The position numbers and the translations under genes are program-made. Below the pieces are notes generated by a model. The model did no database searches, was not told the origin of the DNA, and worked only from the letters and a program-made list of their open reading frames with translations. From Clostridium aquiflavi (GTDB lineage: Bacteria; Bacillota; Clostridia; Clostridiales; Clostridiaceae): a DNA stretch of 64,000 nucleotides. The first letter of the stretch is position 1; every line of letters starts with the position of its first letter. Shown one piece after another: positions 43,738-53,004 of the stretch. The DNA lies in contig NZ_JAVJAN010000011.1 of assembly GCF_031344075.1 (NCBI RefSeq), positions 1-64,000 on the forward strand, written 5' to 3'.

Positions 43738-44514
43738 CTATTTTATTTTTTTTAATTCATCTAATAATTTTTCGTTTAATACTCTAATATAAGTACCTTT
43801 CATGCCTAACGATCTAGATTCAATAACACCAGCACTTTCAAATTTCCTTAAAGCATTTACTATAACACTTCTGGTTATTCCTACTTTATCAGCAATTTTA
43901 GAAGCAACTAATAAGCCTTCATTTCCATTTAATTCTTCAAAAATATGTTCTACTGCTTCTAATTCAGAATAAGAAAGAGTTCCTATAGCTAATTGAACAA
44001 CAGCTTTTTTCCTAGTTTGCTCTGCTAAATCTTCTTGCATTGCTCTAAGCATTTCCATTCCAACTATTGTTGCACTATACTCAACTAAAACTAAATCATC
44101 ATCAGTAAATTCTTTTCCAAATCTAGCTAATATTAATGTACCTAATCTTTCTCTACTACCTATTATTGGAATTATAGTTGAAATTTTATCTTTTGCCTTA
44201 CAATCACCAATTTCTGCAAATACACATCTACCTTGATTATATAAGTTTGCTAATGTTTCATTACTTTCTAAAAGGGTAAGATTATAATCTTCCGGAAATT
44301 TTTTATCTTCTATAACTTTCTTTTTCATAGCTTCACATTCAAAGCCTGGAGAAAAAGTATATCCTAAAACTTTACCTCTTTTGCTTACTATATAAGCATT
44401 ACATTCAAGAACTTCGCTTAAAAGTGTACATATATCTTGAAAAGCAACTGGCTCAGTCCCTGTCTTTTGCAAGATTTTATTTAGTCTTCTTGTTTTATTT
44501 AATAGAGATGACAT
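43738..44514 (-). CDS. codY: Global nutrient-response repressor CodY
   Basis: GTP- and branched-chain-amino-acid-sensing repressor that controls metabolism, sporulation and virulence genes in Firmicutes. The 258 residues have an N-terminal GAF domain (~1-155) and a C-terminal winged helix-turn-helix (~200-250) with ASKIADKVGITRSVIVNALRKFESAGVIESRS, almost invariant in the family. It is flanked by topA and rpsB. Its leader has an A/T inverted repeat with CodY-box-like half sites, so autoregulation is possible. Confidence 0.97.
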   Translation of the reverse strand: MSSLLNKTRRLNKILQKTGTEPVAFQDICTLLSEVLECNAYIVSKRGKVLGYTFSPGFECEAMKKKVIEDKKFPEDYNLTLLESNETLANLYNQGRCVFAEIGDCKAKDKISTIIPIIGSRERLGTLILARFGKEFTDDDLVLVEYSATIVGMEMLRAMQEDLAEQTRKKAVVQLAIGTLSYSELEAVEHIFEELNGNEGLLVASKIADKVGITRSVIVNALRKFESAGVIESRSLGMKGTYIRVLNEKLLDELKKIK

Positions 44515-44579
44515 TTCTTATCCTCCTTGTTAACCTCACAATAATCTCTGATTATACAAACAGAATATAATCTTTTTTT

Positions 44580-44607
44580 AGAAAATTCTTAATTTAATGA
44601 ATTTTCT
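44580..44607. promoter_or_regulatory. Inverted repeat in the codY leader, possible CodY site
   Basis: AGAAAATTC (44580-44588) and GAATTTTCT (44599-44607) form a perfect inverted repeat. The first arm with its flank differs from the 15-base CodY consensus AATTTTCWGAAAATT at three positions. Confidence 0.35.
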
Positions 44608-44626
44608 CTCATGTCTTGTTGATTTT

Positions 44627-44655
44627 AGTCTAACATATAAACTAGTGCTTTACAA
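44627..44655 (-). promoter_or_regulatory. codY promoter candidate
   Basis: Minus strand TTGTAA (44650-44655), 17-base spacer, TAGACT (44627-44632) with a TGT extension. The leader would be about 105 bases. Confidence 0.5.
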
Positions 44656-44707
44656 CAGTATTTTTTTTATTTCGACACAATAGAACTGTTAAAATTCATA
44701 ATTAAAA

Positions 44708-46795
44708 TTATTCGCTTTTATCTTCTTTAAGTTCTTTAGTATAATCACACTCTCCATTAGAACACTTGATATATTTTCCTTTAGTTTTTGAATATTTAAG
44801 TACCATATAAGAATCACACTTGGGACATTTTTCCTTTACTGGTTCATACCAACTAACAAAAGTACATTCTGGATATCCTGAACATCCAAAGAATTTCTTT
44901 CCTCTTTTGCTTTTCTTAACAACTATAGTTTTTCCGCATTCAGGACATGGTACATCTAATTCTTCTACTATAGGTTTAGCATTCTTACATTCTGGGTATC
45001 CAGGGCATGCTAAGAACTCACCATATCGTCCTCTTTTTATTACCATCATGCGACCACATTTATCACACTTAACATCACTAACTTTATCTTCTATTACAAC
45101 CTTTGATATTTCTTTTTCGGCTTTTTCTATTGCTACCTTTAGAGGTGTGAAGAATTCTTCTACTATTTTAGTCCAACTTTCACTTCCTTCTTCAACATTA
45201 TCAAGCTTTTTCTCCATATCAGCTGTAAAATCTGCATCCACTATTTGAGTAAAGTATTCACTAACTATATTGTTTACTATAAATCCTAGTTCTGTTGGAA
45301 TTAAGTTTTTCTTTTCACGAATAACATATGACCTGCCAACTAATGTAGATATTGTTGGTACATACGTACTAGGTCTTCCTATTCCTTTTTCTTCTAGCAA
45401 TTTAACAAAAGATGCTTCTGTATATCTTGGTTGAGGCTGTGTAAAATGTTGTTTTTCATCTATAGATACAACTTTTAATTCTTCCCCTTCTTCTAAAACA
45501 GGTAATGTAACAGACTTTTCATCATCTTCATTTAAATACTCGTATATTTTCATGAATCCATCAAAATTTATTGTTGATCCTGATGCTTTAAATTTATATT
45601 CTCCATTTAGTATATCTATAGAATTTGTATTAAGTACACATGATGACATTTGACTTGCTACAAATCTATTCCAAATTAATGAATATAGTTTATATTGTTC
45701 TGAAGTTAAATTTTCTTTTGCTACTTCTGGTGTAATTTCTACGTATGTAGGTCTAATAGCTTCATGCGCATCTTGAATATTTTTCTTTCCTTTATATATT
45801 CTAGGAGCACTTGGCAAATACTCTTTACCATAAGTATTTTCAATAAATGTTTTTGCATTTTCTTGAGCTTCTTGAGATATTCTCATAGAATCTGTTCTCA
45901 TATAAGTAATTAAACCAACAGTTCCATATCCCTTAATTTCTATACCTTCATAAAGAGCCTGTGCAATTGACATAGTTCTCTTAGTCATAAAATTCAACTT
46001 TTTGCTAGCATCTTGTTGAAGTGTACTTGTTGTAAATGGTGGTAATGGATTTTTAACCTTATTACCTTTTTTTATAGCCTTTATAATAAACTTATCATTT
46101 TCAAGTTCTTGTTTTATTTTATTAGCTTCTTCTTCTGTGTTAACTTCAATTTTTTTACTCTTATAAGTTGAAAGTCTTATTGGGAATTTCTTTCTATCTT
46201 TTCTTAATACACAATCAACAGACCAATATTCTTTAGGTATGAATGCTTTTATTTCTTCTTCTCTATCACAAATTAATTTTAATGCTGCTGATTGAACTCT
46301 ACCTGCACTAAGACCCCATTTTACATTTTTCCATAAAATTGGGCTTATCTCATATCCAACAAGTCTATCTAATATTCTTCTAGCCTGCTGAGCATCAACT
46401 AAATCTAAATCTATACTTCTAGCTTGTTTTATAGCACCCTTTACTGCAGTTTTAGTAATTTCATTAAAAACTATTCTGCATTTTTCATTTTCAGGTATCT
46501 TTAAAATATTAGCTAAATGCCATGATATAGCTTCTCCCTCACGGTCGGGGTCAGTTGCCAAATATATTTTATCAGATTTTTTAGCTGCTTTTTTTAACTT
46601 ATCTAATAATTCACCCTTACCTCTGATTGTTATATACTTGGGTGTATAATTATTCTCTATATCAACACCTAATTTGCTTTTAGGTAAATCTCTTACATGA
46701 CCCATAGAAGCTTCTACAATGTAATTTTTCCCTAAATATTTACCAATTGTTTTTGCTTTTGCTGGCGACTCAACGATTACAAGTTTTTGACCCAT
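44708..46795 (-). CDS. topA: DNA topoisomerase I
   Basis: Type IA enzyme that relaxes negative supercoils. The 695 residues open with the TOPRIM domain (LVIVESPAKAKTIGKYLG; DPDREGEAISWHL near 80). The catalytic tyrosine follows in GLITYMRTDS near residue 296. The C-terminus carries three four-cysteine zinc-finger repeats (~575-690; CDKC, CPEC, CPKC). The ATG has no local Shine-Dalgarno; a strong TTTAGGGGGTGAG lies ~33 bases upstream across a perfect hairpin. It lies in the comM-dprA-topA-codY order common in Firmicutes. Confidence 0.97.
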   Translation of the reverse strand: MGQKLVIVESPAKAKTIGKYLGKNYIVEASMGHVRDLPKSKLGVDIENNYTPKYITIRGKGELLDKLKKAAKKSDKIYLATDPDREGEAISWHLANILKIPENEKCRIVFNEITKTAVKGAIKQARSIDLDLVDAQQARRILDRLVGYEISPILWKNVKWGLSAGRVQSAALKLICDREEEIKAFIPKEYWSVDCVLRKDRKKFPIRLSTYKSKKIEVNTEEEANKIKQELENDKFIIKAIKKGNKVKNPLPPFTTSTLQQDASKKLNFMTKRTMSIAQALYEGIEIKGYGTVGLITYMRTDSMRISQEAQENAKTFIENTYGKEYLPSAPRIYKGKKNIQDAHEAIRPTYVEITPEVAKENLTSEQYKLYSLIWNRFVASQMSSCVLNTNSIDILNGEYKFKASGSTINFDGFMKIYEYLNEDDEKSVTLPVLEEGEELKVVSIDEKQHFTQPQPRYTEASFVKLLEEKGIGRPSTYVPTISTLVGRSYVIREKKNLIPTELGFIVNNIVSEYFTQIVDADFTADMEKKLDNVEEGSESWTKIVEEFFTPLKVAIEKAEKEISKVVIEDKVSDVKCDKCGRMMVIKRGRYGEFLACPGYPECKNAKPIVEELDVPCPECGKTIVVKKSKRGKKFFGCSGYPECTFVSWYEPVKEKCPKCDSYMVLKYSKTKGKYIKCSNGECDYTKELKEDKSE

Positions 46796-46802
46796 ATTTA
46801 TA

Positions 46803-46840
46803 ACTTCATAAAAAATTTTATGAAGTACTCACCCCCTAAA
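46803..46840 (-). promoter_or_regulatory. topA leader: Shine-Dalgarno separated from ATG by a hairpin
   Basis: ACTTCATAAAA (46803-46813) is the exact inverted repeat of TTTTATGAAGT (46816-46826). The Shine-Dalgarno TTTAGGGGGTGAG (46828-46840) lies on the far side from the start codon. Folding the hairpin would leave about eight bases between SD and ATG. Confidence 0.65.
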
Positions 46841-46846
46841 TTTGTT

Positions 46847-47905
46847 TTAAATTATTTTTATATAGTAATTACCAGGAAGGCAAATTATCTCATTCTTTAT
46901 TTGCATTTCAAATAATAACGCATATAAAGCCCCTCTGTCAACACAACTATTCTTAAATATGTCATCTATATGAATTGGTGCATCTGTAATCATATCTAAT
47001 ATTTCTCTTTTTTCTGGTCTAATTTTCATCGTTTCAATATTTATGTGATTTGTATTAAAGAATTTGTTTAAATCCTCTTTACTACTTAAAACATCACATC
47101 CATCTTTGATCAACATATTAGAACCTTTTGCTCCTTCATATAAAATAGAACCAGGCACAACCAATACATCTTTGTTTTGTTCTTGAGCTATTCTAGCAGT
47201 TATTAATGATCCACTTTTTTCACTTGCTTCTGCAACTATAACAACATCACTTAAACCACTTATTATTCTATTTCTTAATGGAAAATTATGCTTTAGAGGT
47301 TTAGTTCCTAATGGAAATTCTGAAATAATCAACCCATCTTCAATGGCTTTTGAAAATAGACCTTTATTTTCTGATGGATATACAACATCTATACCACATC
47401 CTAAAACTATAATAGTTTTTCCTCCATTTTCTAAAGCACATTTATGAGCTATGGAATCCACACCTCTTGCACCACCACTTATAAGCGTTATATTATTAGT
47501 AATAATCTCCTTTGTCAAGAGCTTTGTTACTGCTAATGCATAATTTGAACATTTTCTTGCTCCTACAATAGCTATAGATTTACCATTTATCAAATCAATA
47601 TTTCCTTTATAAAATAAATAACATGGTGCTGGTGAAAGTTGCTTCAATCTCTCTTTGTATAAAGGATTAGAGTATGTTATATATCCTATACCTTCTTTAT
47701 TTAATTTATTGTTTACAGATATAATTTCATAAACCAAATCATTCTTTTCAAAATTTCCAAGTTTTTTTTGTAATTTTTTATTTCTTTTTAATATATTTTC
47801 AAAATTGTTATATATATTTTCTTCTGTTTCATACTCATCTATCAAATTCATTTTTTCCTTATTGCTTATATCTAATAATATAAACCATAATTCATAGTTT
47901 AACAT
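46847..47905 (-). CDS. dprA: DNA processing protein DprA
   Basis: Loads RecA on incoming single-stranded DNA during natural transformation in competent bacteria; widely kept in clostridia too. The 352 residues show the extended Rossmann fold: GKSIAIVGARKCSNYALAV, ISGGARGVDSIAHKCAL, VLGCGIDVVYPSENKGL and ISEFPLGTKP. The C-terminal winged-helix DML1-like domain has INAPIHIDD-type residues (TDAPIHIDDIF). It sits between topA and comM in the usual order. Confidence 0.95.
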   Translation of the reverse strand: MLNYELWFILLDISNKEKMNLIDEYETEENIYNNFENILKRNKKLQKKLGNFEKNDLVYEIISVNNKLNKEGIGYITYSNPLYKERLKQLSPAPCYLFYKGNIDLINGKSIAIVGARKCSNYALAVTKLLTKEIITNNITLISGGARGVDSIAHKCALENGGKTIIVLGCGIDVVYPSENKGLFSKAIEDGLIISEFPLGTKPLKHNFPLRNRIISGLSDVVIVAEASEKSGSLITARIAQEQNKDVLVVPGSILYEGAKGSNMLIKDGCDVLSSKEDLNKFFNTNHINIETMKIRPEKREILDMITDAPIHIDDIFKNSCVDRGALYALLFEMQIKNEIICLPGNYYIKII

Positions 47906-47925
47906 TTAGATTCTCCTTATATTTA

Positions 47926-49446
47926 CTATATAATCTCTCCATCTATATTTCTTCTATAATTAAACGCTTCAATTATATGTTGCTCTAAAATTTCCTTACT
48001 GCAATCTATATCTGCTATTGTTTGTGCTAATTTAATAACTTTACTATATCCTCTCATTGATACACTAGATGTATTATAATAATGCTTTAAAATATCACTA
48101 CATCCTTTACTCATCTTGCATATGTCAAATATATCTTTTCCTTTTATATCTGAATTATATTTATATCTTGTATTTTTAAATCTTTCTTCTTGAATCTCTC
48201 TAGCTTTAAGAACTTTTTCTTTCATAACTTTAGAATTGTATGAATCCTTTCTCTTTTCAATATCATCATATTTAAGTCTTGGAACAAAATTTAAGATATC
48301 CATTCTATCTAATAAAGCAGTAGAAAATTTTCTGAAATATTTTTTTGCATTATACCTAGAATATAAACCACCTTCTAATATGCTTTCATCTTTTTCTTCA
48401 ATAGGATTAAATGCTCCAATAAGTAAAAAGTTGGCTGGCATTGTATAGTTCCCACTGATTCTGTCTATATTTATTTCTTTTTCTTCTAATGGCTCTCTTA
48501 ATGATTCTAAAGCATCCTTTTTGAACTCTAATACCTCATCAAGAAAAAGCACTCCATTATGCGCTAAAGTTACTTCTCCAGCCTTTACTTCTTTTCCTCC
48601 TCCAATCAAAGCACTTTTAGTTGTAGTATGATGTGGAGATCTAAAAGGACGATTTATTAAAGTATTTTTTTCCATAAGACCAGATGCACTATATATTTTA
48701 GCTATTTCTAATAATTCTTTTTTAGATAGTGGTGGTAATATTGATGTTATAGCTTTAGCAAGCATTGTTTTACCACATCCTGGTTCTCCATATAATAAAA
48801 TATTATGTTTCCCTGCCGCTGAAATCTCCAGGGCTCTCTTTGATGAGTATTGTCCTATTATTTCACCAAAATCCAAACTCTCTAAAATATCTTTTCTTTC
48901 AATATCACTTTTAGAAATTCTGCACGGTAATAAGTCTTTGTATGTGACATATGATATTACTTCTTTCAAACTTCTAAATGGATAATATTCGCCTTCATCG
49001 AAATAATAACTCTCTTCTAAATTTTCATAAGGAAATATAAACTTATTTTTTCTTTCTTTTATTCCTTCAATTATTATAGGTATACTTCCTTTTACTGCTT
49101 TTAATTCTCCTGATAACGATAATTCTCCAAAAATTATATAATCGTTTACTTTATTGCATTCTATTTGATTAGATGCCATAAGTATTCCTAATGCTATAGG
49201 CAAATCTAAAAGAGATCCTATCTTTCTTGTATCTGCTGGTGCTAGATTAATAGTTATTCTTCCTAGCGGAAAATCATATCCGCTATTTAAAATTGCTGAT
49301 CTCACACGCTCTTTAGATTCTTTAACAGAAGTATCTGCAAGACCAACAATAGAAAATGATGGTAAGCCTTTTGATATATCAACTTCTACTTCTATTAATA
49401 ATCCTTCTAAGCCATTTTGTGTGGCACTTATTATTTTTATAGACAT
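47926..49446 (-). CDS. comM: YifB/ComM family Mg-chelatase-like AAA+ ATPase
   Basis: AAA+ helicase-like protein; ComM promotes branch migration in natural transformation. The 506 residues have an N-terminal Lon-like domain (SIVGLADTSVKESKERVRSAI), the Walker A motif LLYGEPGCGKTMLAKAI near residue 215, the Walker B HNGVLFLDEVLEF and a C-terminal Mg-chelatase domain with the sensor-2 SVSMRGYSKVIKLAQTIAD. It lies 20 bases upstream of dprA and runs divergently from yraN. Confidence 0.93.
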   Translation of the reverse strand: MSIKIISATQNGLEGLLIEVEVDISKGLPSFSIVGLADTSVKESKERVRSAILNSGYDFPLGRITINLAPADTRKIGSLLDLPIALGILMASNQIECNKVNDYIIFGELSLSGELKAVKGSIPIIIEGIKERKNKFIFPYENLEESYYFDEGEYYPFRSLKEVISYVTYKDLLPCRISKSDIERKDILESLDFGEIIGQYSSKRALEISAAGKHNILLYGEPGCGKTMLAKAITSILPPLSKKELLEIAKIYSASGLMEKNTLINRPFRSPHHTTTKSALIGGGKEVKAGEVTLAHNGVLFLDEVLEFKKDALESLREPLEEKEINIDRISGNYTMPANFLLIGAFNPIEEKDESILEGGLYSRYNAKKYFRKFSTALLDRMDILNFVPRLKYDDIEKRKDSYNSKVMKEKVLKAREIQEERFKNTRYKYNSDIKGKDIFDICKMSKGCSDILKHYYNTSSVSMRGYSKVIKLAQTIADIDCSKEILEQHIIEAFNYRRNIDGEII

Positions 49447-49622
49447 ATTAAATCACCCATTAACATTATAGACATATAAACTTTTATTAATCCTTTTAAT
49501 AAAAATGATTTATTTTTTTAATTCATGTCAATAATCTTTACTATATTTTGTATATTATTATTCTTAACATAATTTTTATATTACATTTAATAAAAATTTA
49601 TATATTTAAGGAGCTTATATTA

Positions 49623-49991
49623 ATGAAAAAATTTAATAAAGACATAGGAACTTATTGCGAAAAATTATCATGTAACTACCTAATAAAGAATAATTTTAAA
49701 ATACTTGAATGTAACTTTAAAAATTTTCTAGGAGAAATAGATATTATATGTATAAAAAATTCTATATTAATAATAATAGAAGTTAAAGGTAGATATAATT
49801 ATGAATTTGGAGTTCCAAGAGAATCCGTATCTATAAACAAACAAAAAAACATTATAAAAGTTACAAAATCCTATATAAATTATAAAAAACTTTACAATTT
49901 TAATGTACGTTTTGATGTTATAGAAGTATATCTTAATAAACTTGATTCATCTTATAAGATTAATCATATAAAAGATGCTTTTAGAACTTAA
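49623..49991 (+). CDS. yraN: YraN family (UPF0102) nuclease-like protein
   Basis: The 122-residue product has the UPF0102 motifs: KDIGTYCEKLSCNYLIKNNFKILECNFKNFLGEIDIIC and IIIEVKGR. The E-x-D...EVK pattern is that of the restriction-endonuclease-like fold, so a DNA or RNA nuclease role is likely but unproven. The ATG at 49623 follows AAGGAGC; earlier in-frame ATGs lack a binding site. It often pairs with rnhB in bacteria; here the two are convergent and share the bidirectional terminator at 49992-50035. Confidence 0.9.
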   Translation: MKKFNKDIGTYCEKLSCNYLIKNNFKILECNFKNFLGEIDIICIKNSILIIIEVKGRYNYEFGVPRESVSINKQKNIIKVTKSYINYKKLYNFNVRFDVIEVYLNKLDSSYKINHIKDAFRT

Positions 49992-50035
49992 AAATACCTT
50001 GTAAAATAATTGCCCCATTATTTTACAAGGTATTT
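49992..50035. terminator. Bidirectional terminator between yraN and rnhB
   Basis: A perfect 19-bp stem (49992-50010 with 50017-50035) and a six-base loop immediately past the yraN stop and before the rnhB stop, with T-rich flanks both ways. Confidence 0.9.
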
Positions 50036-50036
50036 G

Positions 50037-50852
50037 TCATAATATATTATTTAAAAAACTATTTCTATGTATTTCACATTTTCCATATTTTTTTAATCCA
50101 TTTATATGTTTTTGAGTTCCATAACCCATATTATTTTCAAAATCATAATGTGGGTATTTAATTGAATATTCCTTCATCATATTATCTCTGTATACTTTTG
50201 CCAATATAGATGCAGCTGCAATACTTGCACTTTTAGTATCGCCCTTTATTACAAATTTATTATCTATATCTATATTCTTTACTAAGTATCCATCTGATAA
50301 TACTAATTCTGGTCTTACGCTTAAATTATTGCACGAATCTAAAAAAACATTATTATTAGCAAATGCTATTCCTCTTTCATCTATTTCTTTGTTTGATGAA
50401 AGAGATATCTGATATGCCAATGCTTTTTCTTTAATTATCTCTGATAATTCTTCTCTTTTTGTATAATTTAATTTTTTAGAATCATTTAAATATAATATTA
50501 AATCTTCATCAATAACATTTAGATCTAAAATCACTGCACATGCTACAATAGGTCCTGCTAATGGTCCTCTTCCAACTTCATCAACACCTGCTATATATTT
50601 GAACTTTCCAAAAGATTTATCAAAGTCATACATAGATTTTACTCTATACATTTCTTTTATATATGAATCCAAGTGTTTTTGCATGCTCTTTCCTAAAGAT
50701 GATACATTTTTTCTTTTATCATCTAATAATTTATTAATTATCATCTTTAATTCTTCAGACTTATAGCTATCTGAAATTGATATTTCTGAAGTTTTTTCTT
50801 TTATAATTTTATATGATAATTTATCTATATCTAAATCAAGTAAACTATTCAT
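50037..50852 (-). CDS. rnhB: Ribonuclease HII
   Basis: Removes RNA from RNA-DNA hybrids and ribonucleotides from DNA. The 271 residues contain YIAGVDEVGRGPLAGPIVACAVIL (catalytic Asp and Glu), YLNDSKKL and KSASIAAASILAKVYRD. A ~70-residue N-terminal extension precedes the catalytic domain, as in Bacillus RnhB. It overlaps rbgA by eight bases. Confidence 0.96.
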   Translation of the reverse strand: MNSLLDLDIDKLSYKIIKEKTSEISISDSYKSEELKMIINKLLDDKRKNVSSLGKSMQKHLDSYIKEMYRVKSMYDFDKSFGKFKYIAGVDEVGRGPLAGPIVACAVILDLNVIDEDLILYLNDSKKLNYTKREELSEIIKEKALAYQISLSSNKEIDERGIAFANNNVFLDSCNNLSVRPELVLSDGYLVKNIDIDNKFVIKGDTKSASIAAASILAKVYRDNMMKEYSIKYPHYDFENNMGYGTQKHINGLKKYGKCEIHRNSFLNNIL

Positions 50853-51702
50853 TTATTTTACCTGGACGTTCTAATGAAATTTTTCCTATTCTTCCAGCTC
50901 TAAATTCATCTAATAGTATAACAGCTATTCTATTGTAATTAATTTCTCCGCCTGAAACTAATGTACCTCTTTTTTTAGCTATTGCATTTAAAGTTTCTAA
51001 TGGATCTTCAGAAACTTCATCTATTTTATATCTTTCCTTTAAATTATCTTTATAAAAGCTTTGTAATCTTTCAACAAGCTTATATGAAAGTTCTTCTATA
51101 TCCATTATTTCATCTTTTATAGCACCTGTAAAAGCTAAATTTAATGCTGTTTCTTCATCTTCAAATCTAGGCCATAATACACCTGGTGTATCTAAAAGTT
51201 CTATGCCTATTGATGTTTTTATCCATTGCTTGCTTTTAGTAACTCCTGGTTTATCTCCTGTTTTAGCAATACTATTTCTAGCCATTTTATTTATAAATGT
51301 AGACTTACCAACATTAGGAATTCCAACAACCATAACTCTAGTTGTTATATTTACCATGCCCTTTGCTCTTAATCTATCATGTTTTTCTTTAAGTAAAGAT
51401 AATAGCATTGGTTTTATTGCTTTTAATCCGTCTCCTTTTAAACAATTCACCTCTAATACTTTAACATCATCTTTAGTTAAATGTTTAATCCATTCTTTTG
51501 TTACTTTGCCTTCTGTTAAATCACTTTTATTTAAAAGTATTATTCTTGGCTTACCTTGTAATAAACTATCTATATCCGGATTAGCAGAACTTCTTGGTAT
51601 TCTAGCATCTCTTATTTCAATAACCGCATCTACTAATTTTAAATTTTCTTTTATTTCTCTTTGAGTTTTTTTCATATGTCCTGGAAACCAGTTAATTGCC
51701 AT
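50845..51702 (-). CDS. rbgA: Ribosome biogenesis GTPase RbgA (YlqF)
   Basis: Circularly permuted GTPase that completes late 50S assembly. The G motifs come in permuted order: the G4 NKSDL (~58) precedes the G1 GIPNVGKSTFIN (~128) and the DTPGVL G3 (~175). The N-terminus is INWFPGHMKKTQREI, the family hallmark. The 285-residue length is usual. It precedes rnhB in the same unit. Confidence 0.97.
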   Translation of the reverse strand: MAINWFPGHMKKTQREIKENLKLVDAVIEIRDARIPRSSANPDIDSLLQGKPRIILLNKSDLTEGKVTKEWIKHLTKDDVKVLEVNCLKGDGLKAIKPMLLSLLKEKHDRLRAKGMVNITTRVMVVGIPNVGKSTFINKMARNSIAKTGDKPGVTKSKQWIKTSIGIELLDTPGVLWPRFEDEETALNLAFTGAIKDEIMDIEELSYKLVERLQSFYKDNLKERYKIDEVSEDPLETLNAIAKKRGTLVSGGEINYNRIAVILLDEFRAGRIGKISLERPGKINE

Positions 51703-51745
51703 TTCATTTCCTCCTTATGCTTATTTTTTTCTATATTAAAAGAAA

Positions 51746-51761
51746 AGAAGCTTAAGCTTCT
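51746..51761 (-). terminator. Second terminator downstream of rplS
   Basis: AGAAGC/GCTTCT palindrome followed on the minus strand by TTTCTTTTAATATAG. Confidence 0.6.
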
Positions 51762-51780
51762 AATTAATTTATTATAGAAA

Positions 51781-51808
51781 AAAAGAGGACTGAATCAGTC
51801 CACCTTTT
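51781..51808 (-). terminator. First terminator after rplS
   Basis: GGACT/AGTCC (51787-51791 with 51797-51801) extended by AAAAG/CTTTT with a bulge, followed on the minus strand by TTTTTTTC, eight bases past the rplS stop. Confidence 0.8.
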
Positions 51809-51815
51809 AATCTAA

Positions 51816-52166
51816 TTATCTAGTTAATAATTCTTTAACCTTTGCAGCCTTACCAACTCTATCTCTTAAGTAGTAAAGTTTAGCTCTTCTTACTTTACCT
51901 CTTCTTGAGATTTCAATCTTTTCGATTATTGGTGCATGCATTGGGAATGTTCTTTCAACACCGCATCCATAAGCAACTCTTCTTACAGTGAAAGTTTCTC
52001 TTAATCCACCGTTTTGTTTCTTAATTACAGTACCTTCAAACATTTGTACTCTTTCTCTTGTACCTTCTGTAACCTTAACATAAACTTTTACATTGTCACC
52101 AATTTTAAAGTTTGGTAGGTCAGTTCTTAATTGTTCAGCTTCAATAGCTCTTATTATTTCGTTCAT
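51816..52166 (-). CDS. rplS: 50S ribosomal protein L19
   Basis: Structural protein at the 30S-50S interface. The 116-residue product begins [48 protein letters not shown] and ends with [19 protein letters not shown]. The ATG at 52166 follows AAGGAGGGAATG. A structured leader upstream resembles the L19 leader class. It lies between trmD and rbgA, without the lepB gene often found here. Confidence 0.97.
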
Positions 52167-52190
52167 TGTGCATTCCCTCCTTAAAGATAA

Positions 52191-52250
52191 TTTGACGTTC
52201 TTAACAAAATATATATGCATGACAGAGGAACGCCCGTACTAGCACGTTTT
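52191..52250 (-). ncRNA. Possible L19 leader RNA
   Basis: Upstream of rplS the minus strand has ACGGGCGTTCCTCTGTC, and GCGTTC (52228-52233) can pair with GAACGT (52195-52200). L19 leaders occupy this position in Bacilli and Clostridia and are thought to be autoregulatory. The assignment rests on position and partial sequence only. Confidence 0.4.
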
Positions 52251-52287
52251 TAATCATAACATATTTTTTTATTTGTTTCAATAAATT

Positions 52288-53004
52288 TTATTTGTTTTTT
52301 CTTCCCAAAAGTTTTTTATCTTCTTTTGTTAAAATAACATTTTTATATAAATCAGGTCTTCTCTTTTTAGTTAGGTCCAAAGATTGTAGTCTTCTCCATT
52401 TTCTTATGTTCTCATGATGGCCTGATAAAAGTATTTCTGGAACATGCTCCCCCTCAAACTCATATGGCCTAGTATATTGAGGATATTCTAATAAATCATC
52501 AGAAAAAGATTCATCCATAAAACTTTCTTCTTTTCCCAGTACCCCTGGTATCAATCGTAAAATAGCATCTATCACTGGAATTGCCGCCATTTCTCCTCCT
52601 GTAAGAATAAAATCACCTAATGATACTTCCATATCAATATGCTTATATACACGTTCATCTATTCCTTCATAATGCCCGCATAAAAATATCAAATTTTCTT
52701 CTTTTGAAAGATTCATTGCCATTTTTTGATTAAATGTTTTCCCTCTAGGTCCTAAGAAAACTACTTTACCATTATTACTTTCCTTAGCTTTTCTTATAGT
52801 ATCTATAATTGGTTGAGGTGCCATGACCATTCCAGCGCCTCCACCATAAGGATAATCATCTACCTTTTTATGTTTATCTAACGTATAATCACGTATATTA
52901 AATAATTCTAATTCTACTATATTATTTTCCTGAGCTCTACCAATTATACTATGATTAAAAATTGAAAACATTTCCGGAAAAAGAGTAAGTATACTAATCT
53001 TCAT
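52288..53004 (-). CDS. trmD: tRNA (guanine-N1)-methyltransferase
   Basis: Methylates G37 next to the anticodon, preventing +1 frameshifting. The 238 residues have the SPOUT knot motifs: ISILTLFPEMFSIFNHSIIGRAQ, NPYGGGAGMVMAPQPI-like (DYPYGGGAGMVMAPQPI), FLCGHYEGIDERV and SLGDFILTGGEMAAIPVIDAILRLIPGVLG, the SAM-binding knot. It overlaps rimM by 11 bases, so the two are coupled. Confidence 0.98.
   Translation of the reverse strand: MKISILTLFPEMFSIFNHSIIGRAQENNIVELELFNIRDYTLDKHKKVDDYPYGGGAGMVMAPQPIIDTIRKAKESNNGKVVFLGPRGKTFNQKMAMNLSKEENLIFLCGHYEGIDERVYKHIDMEVSLGDFILTGGEMAAIPVIDAILRLIPGVLGKEESFMDESFSDDLLEYPQYTRPYEFEGEHVPEILLSGHHENIRKWRRLQSLDLTKKRRPDLYKNVILTKEDKKLLGRKNK

Noticed and set aside
44820..45248. 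Plus-strand frame opposite the topA zinc fingers
   Set aside because: Antisense to repeated four-cysteine fingers; the His/Tyr-rich product is a by-product of that repeat.
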